From Woeseiaceae bacterium (lineage in GTDB: Bacteria > Pseudomonadota > Gammaproteobacteria > Steroidobacterales > Woeseiaceae): DNA of 64,000 bases. Position numbers and translations under genes: made by a program. A model generated the notes under the pieces. The model did not search any database and had not been told where the DNA came from. It worked only from the letters and a program-made list of their open reading frames with translations. Location: NCBI GenBank assembly GCA_021773115.1, contig JAJFKS010000025.1, positions 62,001-126,000 of the forward strand, given 5' to 3'. Below, one piece after another: positions 25,434 to 32,960 of this stretch (its first letter is position 1; every line of letters starts with the position of its first letter).

Positions 25434-26657
25434 ATGCAAGTATCCATTCATGAATCATTCCGCGAGCTGTCCGAAGCATCCGAAGCTGAGGCAATCTTGC
25501 GCTCATGCGTGCATTGCGGCTTTTGCAATGCAACCTGCCCCACGTATCAGCAGTTGCACGATGAACGAGACGGCCCGAGAGGCCGCATCTACCTCATCAA
25601 GCAACTGCTGGAGACTGGTGAGGCTACAGAGAAAACGCAGGTTCACCTGGATCGTTGCCTCACGTGCCGGAGCTGCGAGACCACATGCCCATCCGGCGTG
25701 CAATATGCGCGGTTGGCGGATATCGGGCGCGGCATACTAGAACGGGAGGTGCCAAGGCCTGTTACGGCGCGGGGAATCCGTTGGTTGTTGCGAAAAGTCG
25801 TGGCATTTCGGCGCCGAATTGCTGTGGTCATGGCGGTCGCGCGCATCATGAAGCCGCTGTTACCCCATTCGCTGCGCCGCAAGATTCCCGCGAAAAAAGC
25901 GTCGGGGAGGTGGCCTGCTGCACGGCACGATCGGGTGATGTTCACCCCCAAAGGCTGTGTGCAGGCTTCGGTCTCACCCAATACCAATGCTGCCGCCGCG
26001 CGAGTCCTCGACAAGCTCGGCGTTTCGCTCGTTGATGAATCGGCGTCGGGTTGTTGTGGCGCAGTAAGTTACCACCTTGGGTTTCACGAAGAGGGCAAAA
26101 CCTTTTTCAGAAAAAACATCGATGCCTGGTGGCCGATCGTTGAGTCCGGCGCAGAGGCGCTCGTCCTTACCGCCTCCGGTTGCGGTTCGATGGTCAAGGA
26201 TTATGGTGAGCTACTGAAGTCCGATCCCGAATATGCGGAAAAAGCCGCCGTCATTTCCGGGTTGGCCAAGGACCTGAGTGAGGTAGTGGTGGCGGAAAAC
26301 ATCGACAGCTTGAACATAGCGCCCGGCGCCGAAAAGGTCGCGGTGCACTGTCCGTGCACTTTGCAACACGCTCAAAAGCTTCCCGATGACGTAGACCGGG
26401 TACTTGCCAGGCTGGGATTCAATCTCGCTAAAACCCGGGACAAACACCTGTGCTGCGGATCGGCCGGTACTTATTCGATCCTGCAGCCGAAAATCAGCAA
26501 AAAACTGTTGGCGCAGAAGGTCGAGGCCCTGAGCATTGACGCGCCTGGAAAAATCGCAACCGCCAATGTGGGTTGCCAGCTGGATTTGGGTGGTGCCGCC
26601 GGGATTCCAGTGCGGCACTGGGTCGAACTCGTTGATGAAGCTTTGATTGAGGGCTGA
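25434..26657 (+). CDS. glcF: Glycolate oxidase iron-sulfur subunit GlcF-like
   Basis: 407 residues. Two 4Fe-4S motifs, CVHCGFCNATCP near residue 25 and CLTCRSCETTCP near residue 75, are followed by two cysteine-rich CCG domains (SGCCGAVSYHLG and LCCGSAGTYS). It carries electrons from the GlcD/GlcE flavins to the membrane quinone pool. Last gene of the C operon; 214 bases separate it from the convergent aminotransferase gene, with no clear terminator recognised. Confidence 0.9.
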   Translation: MQVSIHESFRELSEASEAEAILRSCVHCGFCNATCPTYQQLHDERDGPRGRIYLIKQLLETGEATEKTQVHLDRCLTCRSCETTCPSGVQYARLADIGRGILEREVPRPVTARGIRWLLRKVVAFRRRIAVVMAVARIMKPLLPHSLRRKIPAKKASGRWPAARHDRVMFTPKGCVQASVSPNTNAAAARVLDKLGVSLVDESASGCCGAVSYHLGFHEEGKTFFRKNIDAWWPIVESGAEALVLTASGCGSMVKDYGELLKSDPEYAEKAAVISGLAKDLSEVVVAENIDSLNIAPGAEKVAVHCPCTLQHAQKLPDDVDRVLARLGFNLAKTRDKHLCCGSAGTYSILQPKISKKLLAQKVEALSIDAPGKIATANVGCQLDLGGAAGIPVRHWVELVDEALIEG

Positions 26658-26871
26658 CCAGGCGCCAACGCAGCGATATTCTCTGGTTCGCATGACGCCC
26701 TGTTCGTCGCCGCAGAAATGGGCGCGCTCCGGTATCGTTGCTTAGCCAATAATACTACACACGCCATGTCAGCATTCCGGGCAGAGCCGACTATACTGAC
26801 ATGGCGATTGCTATTATCTCAACAGCAGAGTGAGTGCCAGGGACCTGCCTTCAGGAAGCAATTGTCCAACT

Positions 26872-28155
26872 TCAGGCAACAGCATCAAGGCACTTGCCGA
26901 ACTGCTCAAGCATACATTGGATATCGTCCATGGTATGGCTGGCCGAAATTGAACATTGCTTGGTCGCAATTGGGATGAAGTAAATTCCCACGTCAATTAG
27001 GGCTTTTCGTATTGCTACATCCCGCTCAAAGTCATGGTTGGTCAACAGGTCGTGAAAGTCACGCGGCGCGTGATCCATGAAGTAGAATGAAAAAGCGGAT
27101 CCCAGTCGTACAACCGTACCGACGATGTTGCGGGATTCGAAAGCTTGCTGTAAGCCGGCTTCGGCCGCACGACCCAGCGTGTCCAGGCGCGAGTAAATCT
27201 CGCCGCCACGCTCCTTCAGGATCCCCAGTGTTGCAATCGCAGCTGCAACCGCCGCAGGGTGGCCATTGTAGGTGCCGGCAGCCAACGGTCGTTTGCCGGG
27301 ATCGACGTCAGCCAACAGGTCCATGAGTCCGGCTTTACCGCCAAGTAACGAAATAGGATAACCGTTCGCAACTGCCTTTCCGTATGTAACAAGATCGGGT
27401 TTGACTCCACATATCTCAGCATAGCCGCCCAGCGCATGGCGAAACCCGGTCTTGACCTCGTCAAATATCAGTACGAATCCAAGTTCGTCGGCCAGCTCGC
27501 GCAACCCGCTGAGGTAACCGTCATCGGGACCTATAATTCCGATATTTTGCAGTACAGGTTCTGTTATCAAGGCGGCAACCGGATAGCGCTGACACACGTA
27601 ACGAACCGATTCAAGATCGTTGTAATTGATGACGTGAACATATCGCTGTTCGTTGATGACAGTGCCCGCTCCCAGTGGGCGAAGAGGGTACTCACCCGGG
27701 CTTACGCGCTCACCGATCTCGGCTATGGTGTTGAAAACATTACAGGCGAGCTCGTCCGAGTTTCCGTTGTAGCCACCTTGTACAACGATGAAATGTTGTC
27801 GTCCGGTCGCAGCTCTGCTCAATTTGATGGCAAGAGCTGTAGCTTCACTGCCGGTGTTGAGCATTGTTACTTTCTCAACGTGCTCGATGTTTTGACAGAC
27901 AGTTTCTGCCAGTGAGGTTTCCAGTTCGTTCGGGCCCGAACCGTACAGGCTCGAACGGCTGGCAATCACCGATTCCACCGCATTGTTCACTTTCGACTCA
28001 TTGTGCCCCAGCAGATGCGGCGCGAAGGCGGCATGAAAATCAATGTAGCGATTTTGATCCGTATCCCACAGGTAAGCGCCTTCGGCCCTGGTAAAGGCTA
28101 TTGACGGGTTAACTTGCCGGTTCAACGAGCTGACGCCGCCAGGGATGTATTGCAA
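26872..28155 (-). CDS. Class III aminotransferase / glutamate-1-semialdehyde aminomutase-like
   Basis: 427 residues from TTG 28155. PLP-fold class III landmarks are PGGVSS near the start, MLNTGSEATALAIKLSR, VLIFDEVKTGFRHALGG and the Schiff-base lysine in VTYGKAVANGYP. Members move amino groups within or between substrates; with no porphyrin genes nearby, an amino-sugar or omega-amino acid transaminase is more likely than HemL. The canonical start is suspect: in-frame coding-like sequence INIHKRS lies upstream, with AAGAGAGG then GTC-ATC-AAT, so an ATC start near 28176 is plausible. A LacI-type operator lies about 100 bases upstream. Confidence 0.85.
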   Translation of the reverse strand: MQYIPGGVSSLNRQVNPSIAFTRAEGAYLWDTDQNRYIDFHAAFAPHLLGHNESKVNNAVESVIASRSSLYGSGPNELETSLAETVCQNIEHVEKVTMLNTGSEATALAIKLSRAATGRQHFIVVQGGYNGNSDELACNVFNTIAEIGERVSPGEYPLRPLGAGTVINEQRYVHVINYNDLESVRYVCQRYPVAALITEPVLQNIGIIGPDDGYLSGLRELADELGFVLIFDEVKTGFRHALGGYAEICGVKPDLVTYGKAVANGYPISLLGGKAGLMDLLADVDPGKRPLAAGTYNGHPAAVAAAIATLGILKERGGEIYSRLDTLGRAAEAGLQQAFESRNIVGTVVRLGSAFSFYFMDHAPRDFHDLLTNHDFERDVAIRKALIDVGIYFIPIATKQCSISASHTMDDIQCMLEQFGKCLDAVA

Positions 28156-28249
28156 GCTTCGTTTGTGAATATTGATGACGGCCTCTCTTTATTCTGTCGT
28201 GGTCATGAGCTGTTCGACGCTGTTGGTTGCGTCGCAAGACGTGTGAAAC

Positions 28250-28278
28250 ATTTGACGTTAAAGGTCGGAAAAAGTCAA
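28250..28278 (-). promoter_or_regulatory. Promoter and operator of the class III aminotransferase gene
   Basis: On the minus strand TTGACT (28273-28278) and TCAAAT (28250-28255) are 17 bp apart and the 12-mer TTTAACGTCAAA (28251-28262) overlaps the spacer and -10. It deviates from the consensus at one position. Confidence 0.65.
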
Positions 28279-28715
28279 ACTCTTTCTCTGTCGCGCGTCG
28301 CAATTGAACGCGAATTCGCCGACGGTGCGGGCACTATCTCCGTCAGGCTGTGAAGAGGTCGCGGATGTGATTCACCGGACAGGTCATGGACCTGTGCAGA
28401 CGGCTCTCATATCCGCCACAGGGCAATCGCCAGGGCGGGTATGCTTGTCCCCAACCGAGTCGGTATGACGTATTGGCGATACGCATTGCATCCGACCCGG
28501 GATCAGAGGGCAGGCAACTCGGCTCGAATCGTGGGCTTGTCAGGGTCGACAACGCTTGCAGGATGTCCATGTACATCGACACCCGTGATACACGAACCTG
28601 GCGCTCGCCGCTGCTATGACTTATTGAATACCTTATGTTTCTGGCGTCGGAAGTTGTGATCTTCCTTGCCTTCCATTGCAATACGGGCTGCGGAGTCCTG
28701 CTTTTTTCCGGTGCA
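28279..28715. other. Divergent intergenic region without genes
   Basis: Between the aminotransferase promoter and the TonB receptor 2 promoter. Short frames exist on both strands but none has a ribosome site or recognisable sequence. I see no RNA gene. Confidence 0.5.
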
Positions 28716-28762
28716 TGTAATGTTAAAGGTTGACATTATGAATTCGGAGATATAACGTTAAA
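28716..28762 (+). promoter_or_regulatory. Double-operator promoter of TonB receptor 2
   Basis: TGTAATGTTAAA (28716-28727) lies just upstream of TTGACA (28730-28735); after 15 bp comes TATAAC, the start of a second operator TATAACGTTAAA (28751-28762). The two operators are 35 bp apart, flanking the -35. This is the only promoter in the set with two sites on the same side. Confidence 0.82.
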
Positions 28763-28877
28763 GTTCACAGGGGTTCGCTCGTTCTTCAAATCATGCGAAG
28801 AGTCGGCGTACGGCAGAAAAAGTAACGCAGAAAATTGTCAGGCCGGCATTGTGTGCGGCTTCGAGGGGGCTAAGGTT

Positions 28878-31790
28878 ATGATATTCAGTGAACTACGCAG
28901 TAAGAAAAGTCTATCTTCGCATGGGTCGGAAAGAAGGCCTACCAAAGTAACAGTCAGCGTGGCGACATTTTGCGCGCTCGCAATCGGAATCCTGACTATG
29001 CCGACAGCATCTCAGGCCCAGGACAGCGAGGCAACGATTGAAGAAATCGTGGTTACGGGTTCGCATATTCGTAGAGATACCTTTTCCTCATCATCGCCGA
29101 TCACTGTCGTTGACGCGGAACTGATCGGTAAGGTCGGTGAAACCAATCTGGGTGACTTCCTTGAGAGAGTTCCGTCCATTACCAGTGGCAGCAATGCCTC
29201 AAATACCGGCGGTAACGTCGGTATAGCGACTGGGCTCAATACAGCCTCATTGCGTAACCTGGGCTCGCAAAGAACTCTGGTGCTGGTCAACGGGCGTCGC
29301 TTCGTTTCCGGTGTATCTGCGAGTTCTGGCTACGGCGTGGATTTGAACGCGATTCCAACCGCGATCATCGAACGTATCGAAGTCCTGACCGGTAACCAGT
29401 CTGCCGTGTATGGCTCGGACGCGATGGCTGGTGTCATTAACGTGATTACCAAGACGAACTTCGAGGGCGTGAAGATTCACGCGCAGACAGGCCAGGCCAC
29501 TGAAGGCGATCGCGAACGCAATGATATTGATATCACGCTGGGCAAGAACTTCGAAGGTGGCGGCAATGTCTGGGTCTCTATGGCATATTCGGATGCATCC
29601 GCAGTCTGGATGCGCGATCGGGATTGGGCACCGTACAGCCTGACCGGTGTTGATACGGATGGTGACGGCTTGCGGGATTCCTTGCAGTTCGAAGGTTCAT
29701 CTTTTATTCCGGAAAGCCGCCTGCTCGGAATGGGTGTGAGCATCAAGGGTGATGGAACTCCTTTCGAGGGATCACGCAACGTCGATACGTCGGACCGCCT
29801 GAATTTTCATGACTTCTGGCTGCTGCGACTTCCACAGGACAAGAAGTACGTGTCCGCGGGCCTGAACCTACCCCTTAGTGAGAAGTCTACGGCCACAGTC
29901 CAGCTCAACTACTCCCGCATCGAGTCCACAGGCCGGTTCGAGCCTTTGCCGTTGAATACGATTACGGAGACATTCCGGTCGTCTTCTGGTGGTGCCTCGA
30001 ACATGGATCTGGCAACGCATCCGCTGTGGGCGGGCAGCTCAGCCGGCGCGCAGTTCCTCGCGGCTGGCGCTACGAGCCTTGACGATCTTTCCAACACGTT
30101 CCGTCGCGTGGTCGAATTCGGCCCGCTCGGCAATGACGCGTTGCGTACGACCTTCCGCGTTGTTGGTGCTGTGGATCACGATTTTGATAATGGAATGAGA
30201 CTGGACGTTTCGGCCGTGTATGGCGTGACTGATTCGGATATTTTCTTTAACGGCGATATCAATCTCGAGCGCGCGGCCACTGCCCTCAACATCGAACCTG
30301 ATGGCTTCGGTGGCTATCAGTGCGCTGATGCTGTTGCACGCCTGCAGGGATGTGTGCCGTATAACCCGTTCAATACGGTTGACAGCGTTGCGGGGCTCGC
30401 CGGTGTGACCGGGTTCTCCGACGAAGCAAAAGACTACTTGCAAGCCAATCTGTCCTCGCAGGGAAAGGTCGAACAAACCATTGTTAACGCAGTGCTTGCA
30501 GGCGAACTGCCGTTCAGCATCGGGCAGCAGGACAATGTCGCGTTCGCAACCGGTGTCGAATACCGAAAAGAGGAGGCTGAAGAAATTCCTGATGGCTTGC
30601 GACAGAAAGGTCTGACACGAGTTCAGAATTTTCAACCCACTGGTGGAGATTTCGATGTTACCGAGATTTACGGTGAGTTGAACATCCCCTTGATGGATAA
30701 GCTGATTCTTGAAGTGGCCGGACGCTTCGGCGATTACTCGAGTGTCGGCAACATCAGTAGCTGGAAAGTTGGCCTTGATGCGCCGATCAATGATTCGATC
30801 CGCTTTCGTGCAGCTACTTCATCTGCCATTCGTGCTCCAAATATCAGTGACCTGTTTGCCGGAGGTACCAACAGTGCCGGTAGCGTTATTGACCCTTGTG
30901 AAGGTGTGACAAACACTACGACAGGTAATGTCGCCGACAACTGCCGTTCCTTCGCGGCGATCCAGAACCGGATCGATACGACTGGCGCGTTTACGTTGAC
31001 TCAGATCGAGGGCCAGAAGACCCGTGTTCTGTCTTCAGGCAATCCGAATGTGCAGGAAGAAACGGCAACCTCATTCTCGGCTGGTGTGATCTTTACACCC
31101 GTGTCATTGGAGGGTTTTTCAATTGCTGCGGATTTCTATAGCATCGAGATTGAAGACCTGATCGGCCGTCAGAGCAGAGACGATATCCTCAACGATTGCT
31201 ACGACGTATCGCCGTCGTCGTTTGACTCCACCTGTGGTGGCGTCCTGGTGCGAGATCCGGCAGCGGGTCCAATGCTTGAGCTGAAGGTGGGTACAGTCAA
31301 CAATCCAGAGAAGTCCGAATTTAGCGGCGTCGACCTGGAAACGGCCTACCAGTTCGGTCAGGTAGGGCCGGGTGACCTCGTGATGACGCTGGGTGCGAAC
31401 TTCATCATCCATGCAGGCCGGAAAGACGATAACCAGAAAGGTCAGCTGCTGAATCCGGACTACAGGTTCAACCTGAATGTGGACTACAGCATCAAGGACA
31501 TTAACCTGTTCGCAACCTGGCGGTATCGCGCGGAGTCCAAGGACCGCGTCAACAATACGGTCAATGCGCCCAATCTGAATACGATGAAGGCAGCATCTTA
31601 TCTCGATGTCCGGGCCAGCTACCGTTTCACTGATGGAGTGCAGTTGTATGTCGGAGCCACCAACCTGTTTGATGCTTCGCCGCAGCTCATGGGCTTCACT
31701 CATGCGTCACGCAACACAGCGGGCACCAACGGAACCGTTTACGATGTGATCGGTCGACAGGTGTTTGCAGGCCTGAACGTCGACTTCTGA
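28878..31790 (+). CDS. TonB-dependent outer-membrane receptor 2
   Basis: About 970 residues from ATG 28878 (CTAAGG upstream). The signal peptide ends near MPTASQAQ; the TonB-box region EEIVVTGSHIRRD, plug (LNTASLRNLGSQRTLVLVNGRRF, RIEVLTGNQSAVYGSDAMAGVINVITK) and long barrel ending GRQVFAGLNVDF match the large receptors of glycan-utilising gammaproteobacteria and Caulobacterales. It likely imports an oligosaccharide or glycoconjugate. It starts an operon-like array of aldolase, kelch-SSS transporter, lactonase and SDR, though a terminator follows it directly. Confidence 0.9.
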   Translation: MIFSELRSKKSLSSHGSERRPTKVTVSVATFCALAIGILTMPTASQAQDSEATIEEIVVTGSHIRRDTFSSSSPITVVDAELIGKVGETNLGDFLERVPSITSGSNASNTGGNVGIATGLNTASLRNLGSQRTLVLVNGRRFVSGVSASSGYGVDLNAIPTAIIERIEVLTGNQSAVYGSDAMAGVINVITKTNFEGVKIHAQTGQATEGDRERNDIDITLGKNFEGGGNVWVSMAYSDASAVWMRDRDWAPYSLTGVDTDGDGLRDSLQFEGSSFIPESRLLGMGVSIKGDGTPFEGSRNVDTSDRLNFHDFWLLRLPQDKKYVSAGLNLPLSEKSTATVQLNYSRIESTGRFEPLPLNTITETFRSSSGGASNMDLATHPLWAGSSAGAQFLAAGATSLDDLSNTFRRVVEFGPLGNDALRTTFRVVGAVDHDFDNGMRLDVSAVYGVTDSDIFFNGDINLERAATALNIEPDGFGGYQCADAVARLQGCVPYNPFNTVDSVAGLAGVTGFSDEAKDYLQANLSSQGKVEQTIVNAVLAGELPFSIGQQDNVAFATGVEYRKEEAEEIPDGLRQKGLTRVQNFQPTGGDFDVTEIYGELNIPLMDKLILEVAGRFGDYSSVGNISSWKVGLDAPINDSIRFRAATSSAIRAPNISDLFAGGTNSAGSVIDPCEGVTNTTTGNVADNCRSFAAIQNRIDTTGAFTLTQIEGQKTRVLSSGNPNVQEETATSFSAGVIFTPVSLEGFSIAADFYSIEIEDLIGRQSRDDILNDCYDVSPSSFDSTCGGVLVRDPAAGPMLELKVGTVNNPEKSEFSGVDLETAYQFGQVGPGDLVMTLGANFIIHAGRKDDNQKGQLLNPDYRFNLNVDYSIKDINLFATWRYRAESKDRVNNTVNAPNLNTMKAASYLDVRASYRFTDGVQLYVGATNLFDASPQLMGFTHASRNTAGTNGTVYDVIGRQVFAGLNVDF

Positions 31791-31848
31791 TCGGGTTTGT
31801 GGCCGGCGCATCCAGTTGACCTTGCGCCGTGTTGCGCCAATACTAACG

Positions 31849-31890
31849 AATGGCCCTGCATTTCATCGCGAATTGCAGGGCCATTTTTTT
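31849..31890 (+). terminator. Rho-independent terminator after TonB receptor 2
   Basis: A perfect 12-bp stem (AATGGCCCTGCA / TGCAGGGCCATT) with a 13-base loop and a run of seven T residues (31884-31890). Read-through must occur, or another promoter must exist, for the aldolase at 31923 to be expressed. Confidence 0.88.
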
Positions 31891-31922
31891 CGAATCTTCC
31901 TTTTCTCAAGAGTAATATTTAA

Positions 31923-32813
31923 ATGAGCTCAGTCGGCAAACTCAACGGAATTATCGTGGCTCTCATCACGCCTTTCGACAGTAAAGGCAAGCTGGCGCCG
32001 GAACGCGCACGAAAGTTGATAGAGAGTCATATTGAAACGGGTGTGCAGGGCTTCTACGTTGGCGGTAGTTCTGGCGAGGGCTTTCTGCAATCTGTAGAGG
32101 AACGCCGCGAGTATCTGCAGTTCGTTGCCAATGTCTGCGCAAATAGGGTTACGTTAATAGCCCAGGTCGGTGCGCTGTCGTCGCGTGACGCATGGACGCT
32201 GGCAGACGATGCAGGCCAGATTGGCTACGACATCGTGTCTTCGACGCCACCGTTCTACTACTCGTACACTGAGCAAGAGGTGCTCGACTATTATCGGGAG
32301 TTGGCGGAGCGCAGTCCGTTGCCGATAATGCTGTACAACGCACCGCATACCACTGGCCGTAAGCTTTCGCTCGACGCTCAAGCGGCGATGCTGAAGCTGC
32401 CAAACGTCATCGGATCCAAGCACACGGATACCAATCTTTTTACCGCCGAACGCCTTATGCAAACATTGAAGGGCGTTCAGTTCGTTAACGGACCGGACGA
32501 CATGCTTACCGCCGGCCTGGCGATGGGTATGGTCGGTGGTATTGGTACCACCTACAATTTCATACCGCGCATTTATCTTGACATATATAGGCATGTGAAG
32601 AACGGGGACCTGGCCAGCGCCAGGGCTTCCCAGGCCATCGCCAATGAACTTATCGATGAACTGATACGTGTTTCCCCAAGTGTAATTCCGGGTACAAAGC
32701 TTGCGCTTGACATTCAGGGCTACGACGTAGGCCCGGCCCGGAAACCGTTTCAGAAAATTACCGCCGACACATCGCGATTCGAAAAGCTGCTGAAAGATTG
32801 CGATGCTTTTTGA
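31923..32813 (+). CDS. DapA/N-acetylneuraminate lyase-family aldolase (1)
   Basis: 296-residue TIM-barrel class I aldolase. GFYVGGSSGEGF, the catalytic tyrosine in IMLYNAP and Schiff-base lysine in VIGSKHTDTNLF are in the expected order; the length is that of a typical NAL/DapA subunit. The family cleaves or forms 2-keto-3-deoxy acids with release of pyruvate (sialic acid, KDG, hydroxy-oxo acids). The GGSSGEGF form resembles N-acetylneuraminate lyases more than DapA, and the next gene carries a NanM-like propeller, so a sialic-acid-like nine-carbon or other keto-deoxy acid substrate is possible but unproven. Confidence 0.87.
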   Translation: MSSVGKLNGIIVALITPFDSKGKLAPERARKLIESHIETGVQGFYVGGSSGEGFLQSVEERREYLQFVANVCANRVTLIAQVGALSSRDAWTLADDAGQIGYDIVSSTPPFYYSYTEQEVLDYYRELAERSPLPIMLYNAPHTTGRKLSLDAQAAMLKLPNVIGSKHTDTNLFTAERLMQTLKGVQFVNGPDDMLTAGLAMGMVGGIGTTYNFIPRIYLDIYRHVKNGDLASARASQAIANELIDELIRVSPSVIPGTKLALDIQGYDVGPARKPFQKITADTSRFEKLLKDCDAF

Positions 32814-32960
32814 GTTAGGAGCCGTAACCACGGCGCTAACCGTTCTGGCTGTCGGTCACTGTCGGGGTGCGGTCCGGTACGTATTGAACAAGACTTCCGA
32901 GCGCTCCCGGGCGTTCGGCAGGAAATCGCGGGCATATGAAGTAATTCCAGGGAGTGGCAG

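Noticed and set aside
26872-28155. Assignment of the aminotransferase as HemL for heme synthesis
   Set aside because: No tetrapyrrole genes nearby, and the gene is behind an island operator; the class III fold covers many other transaminases.
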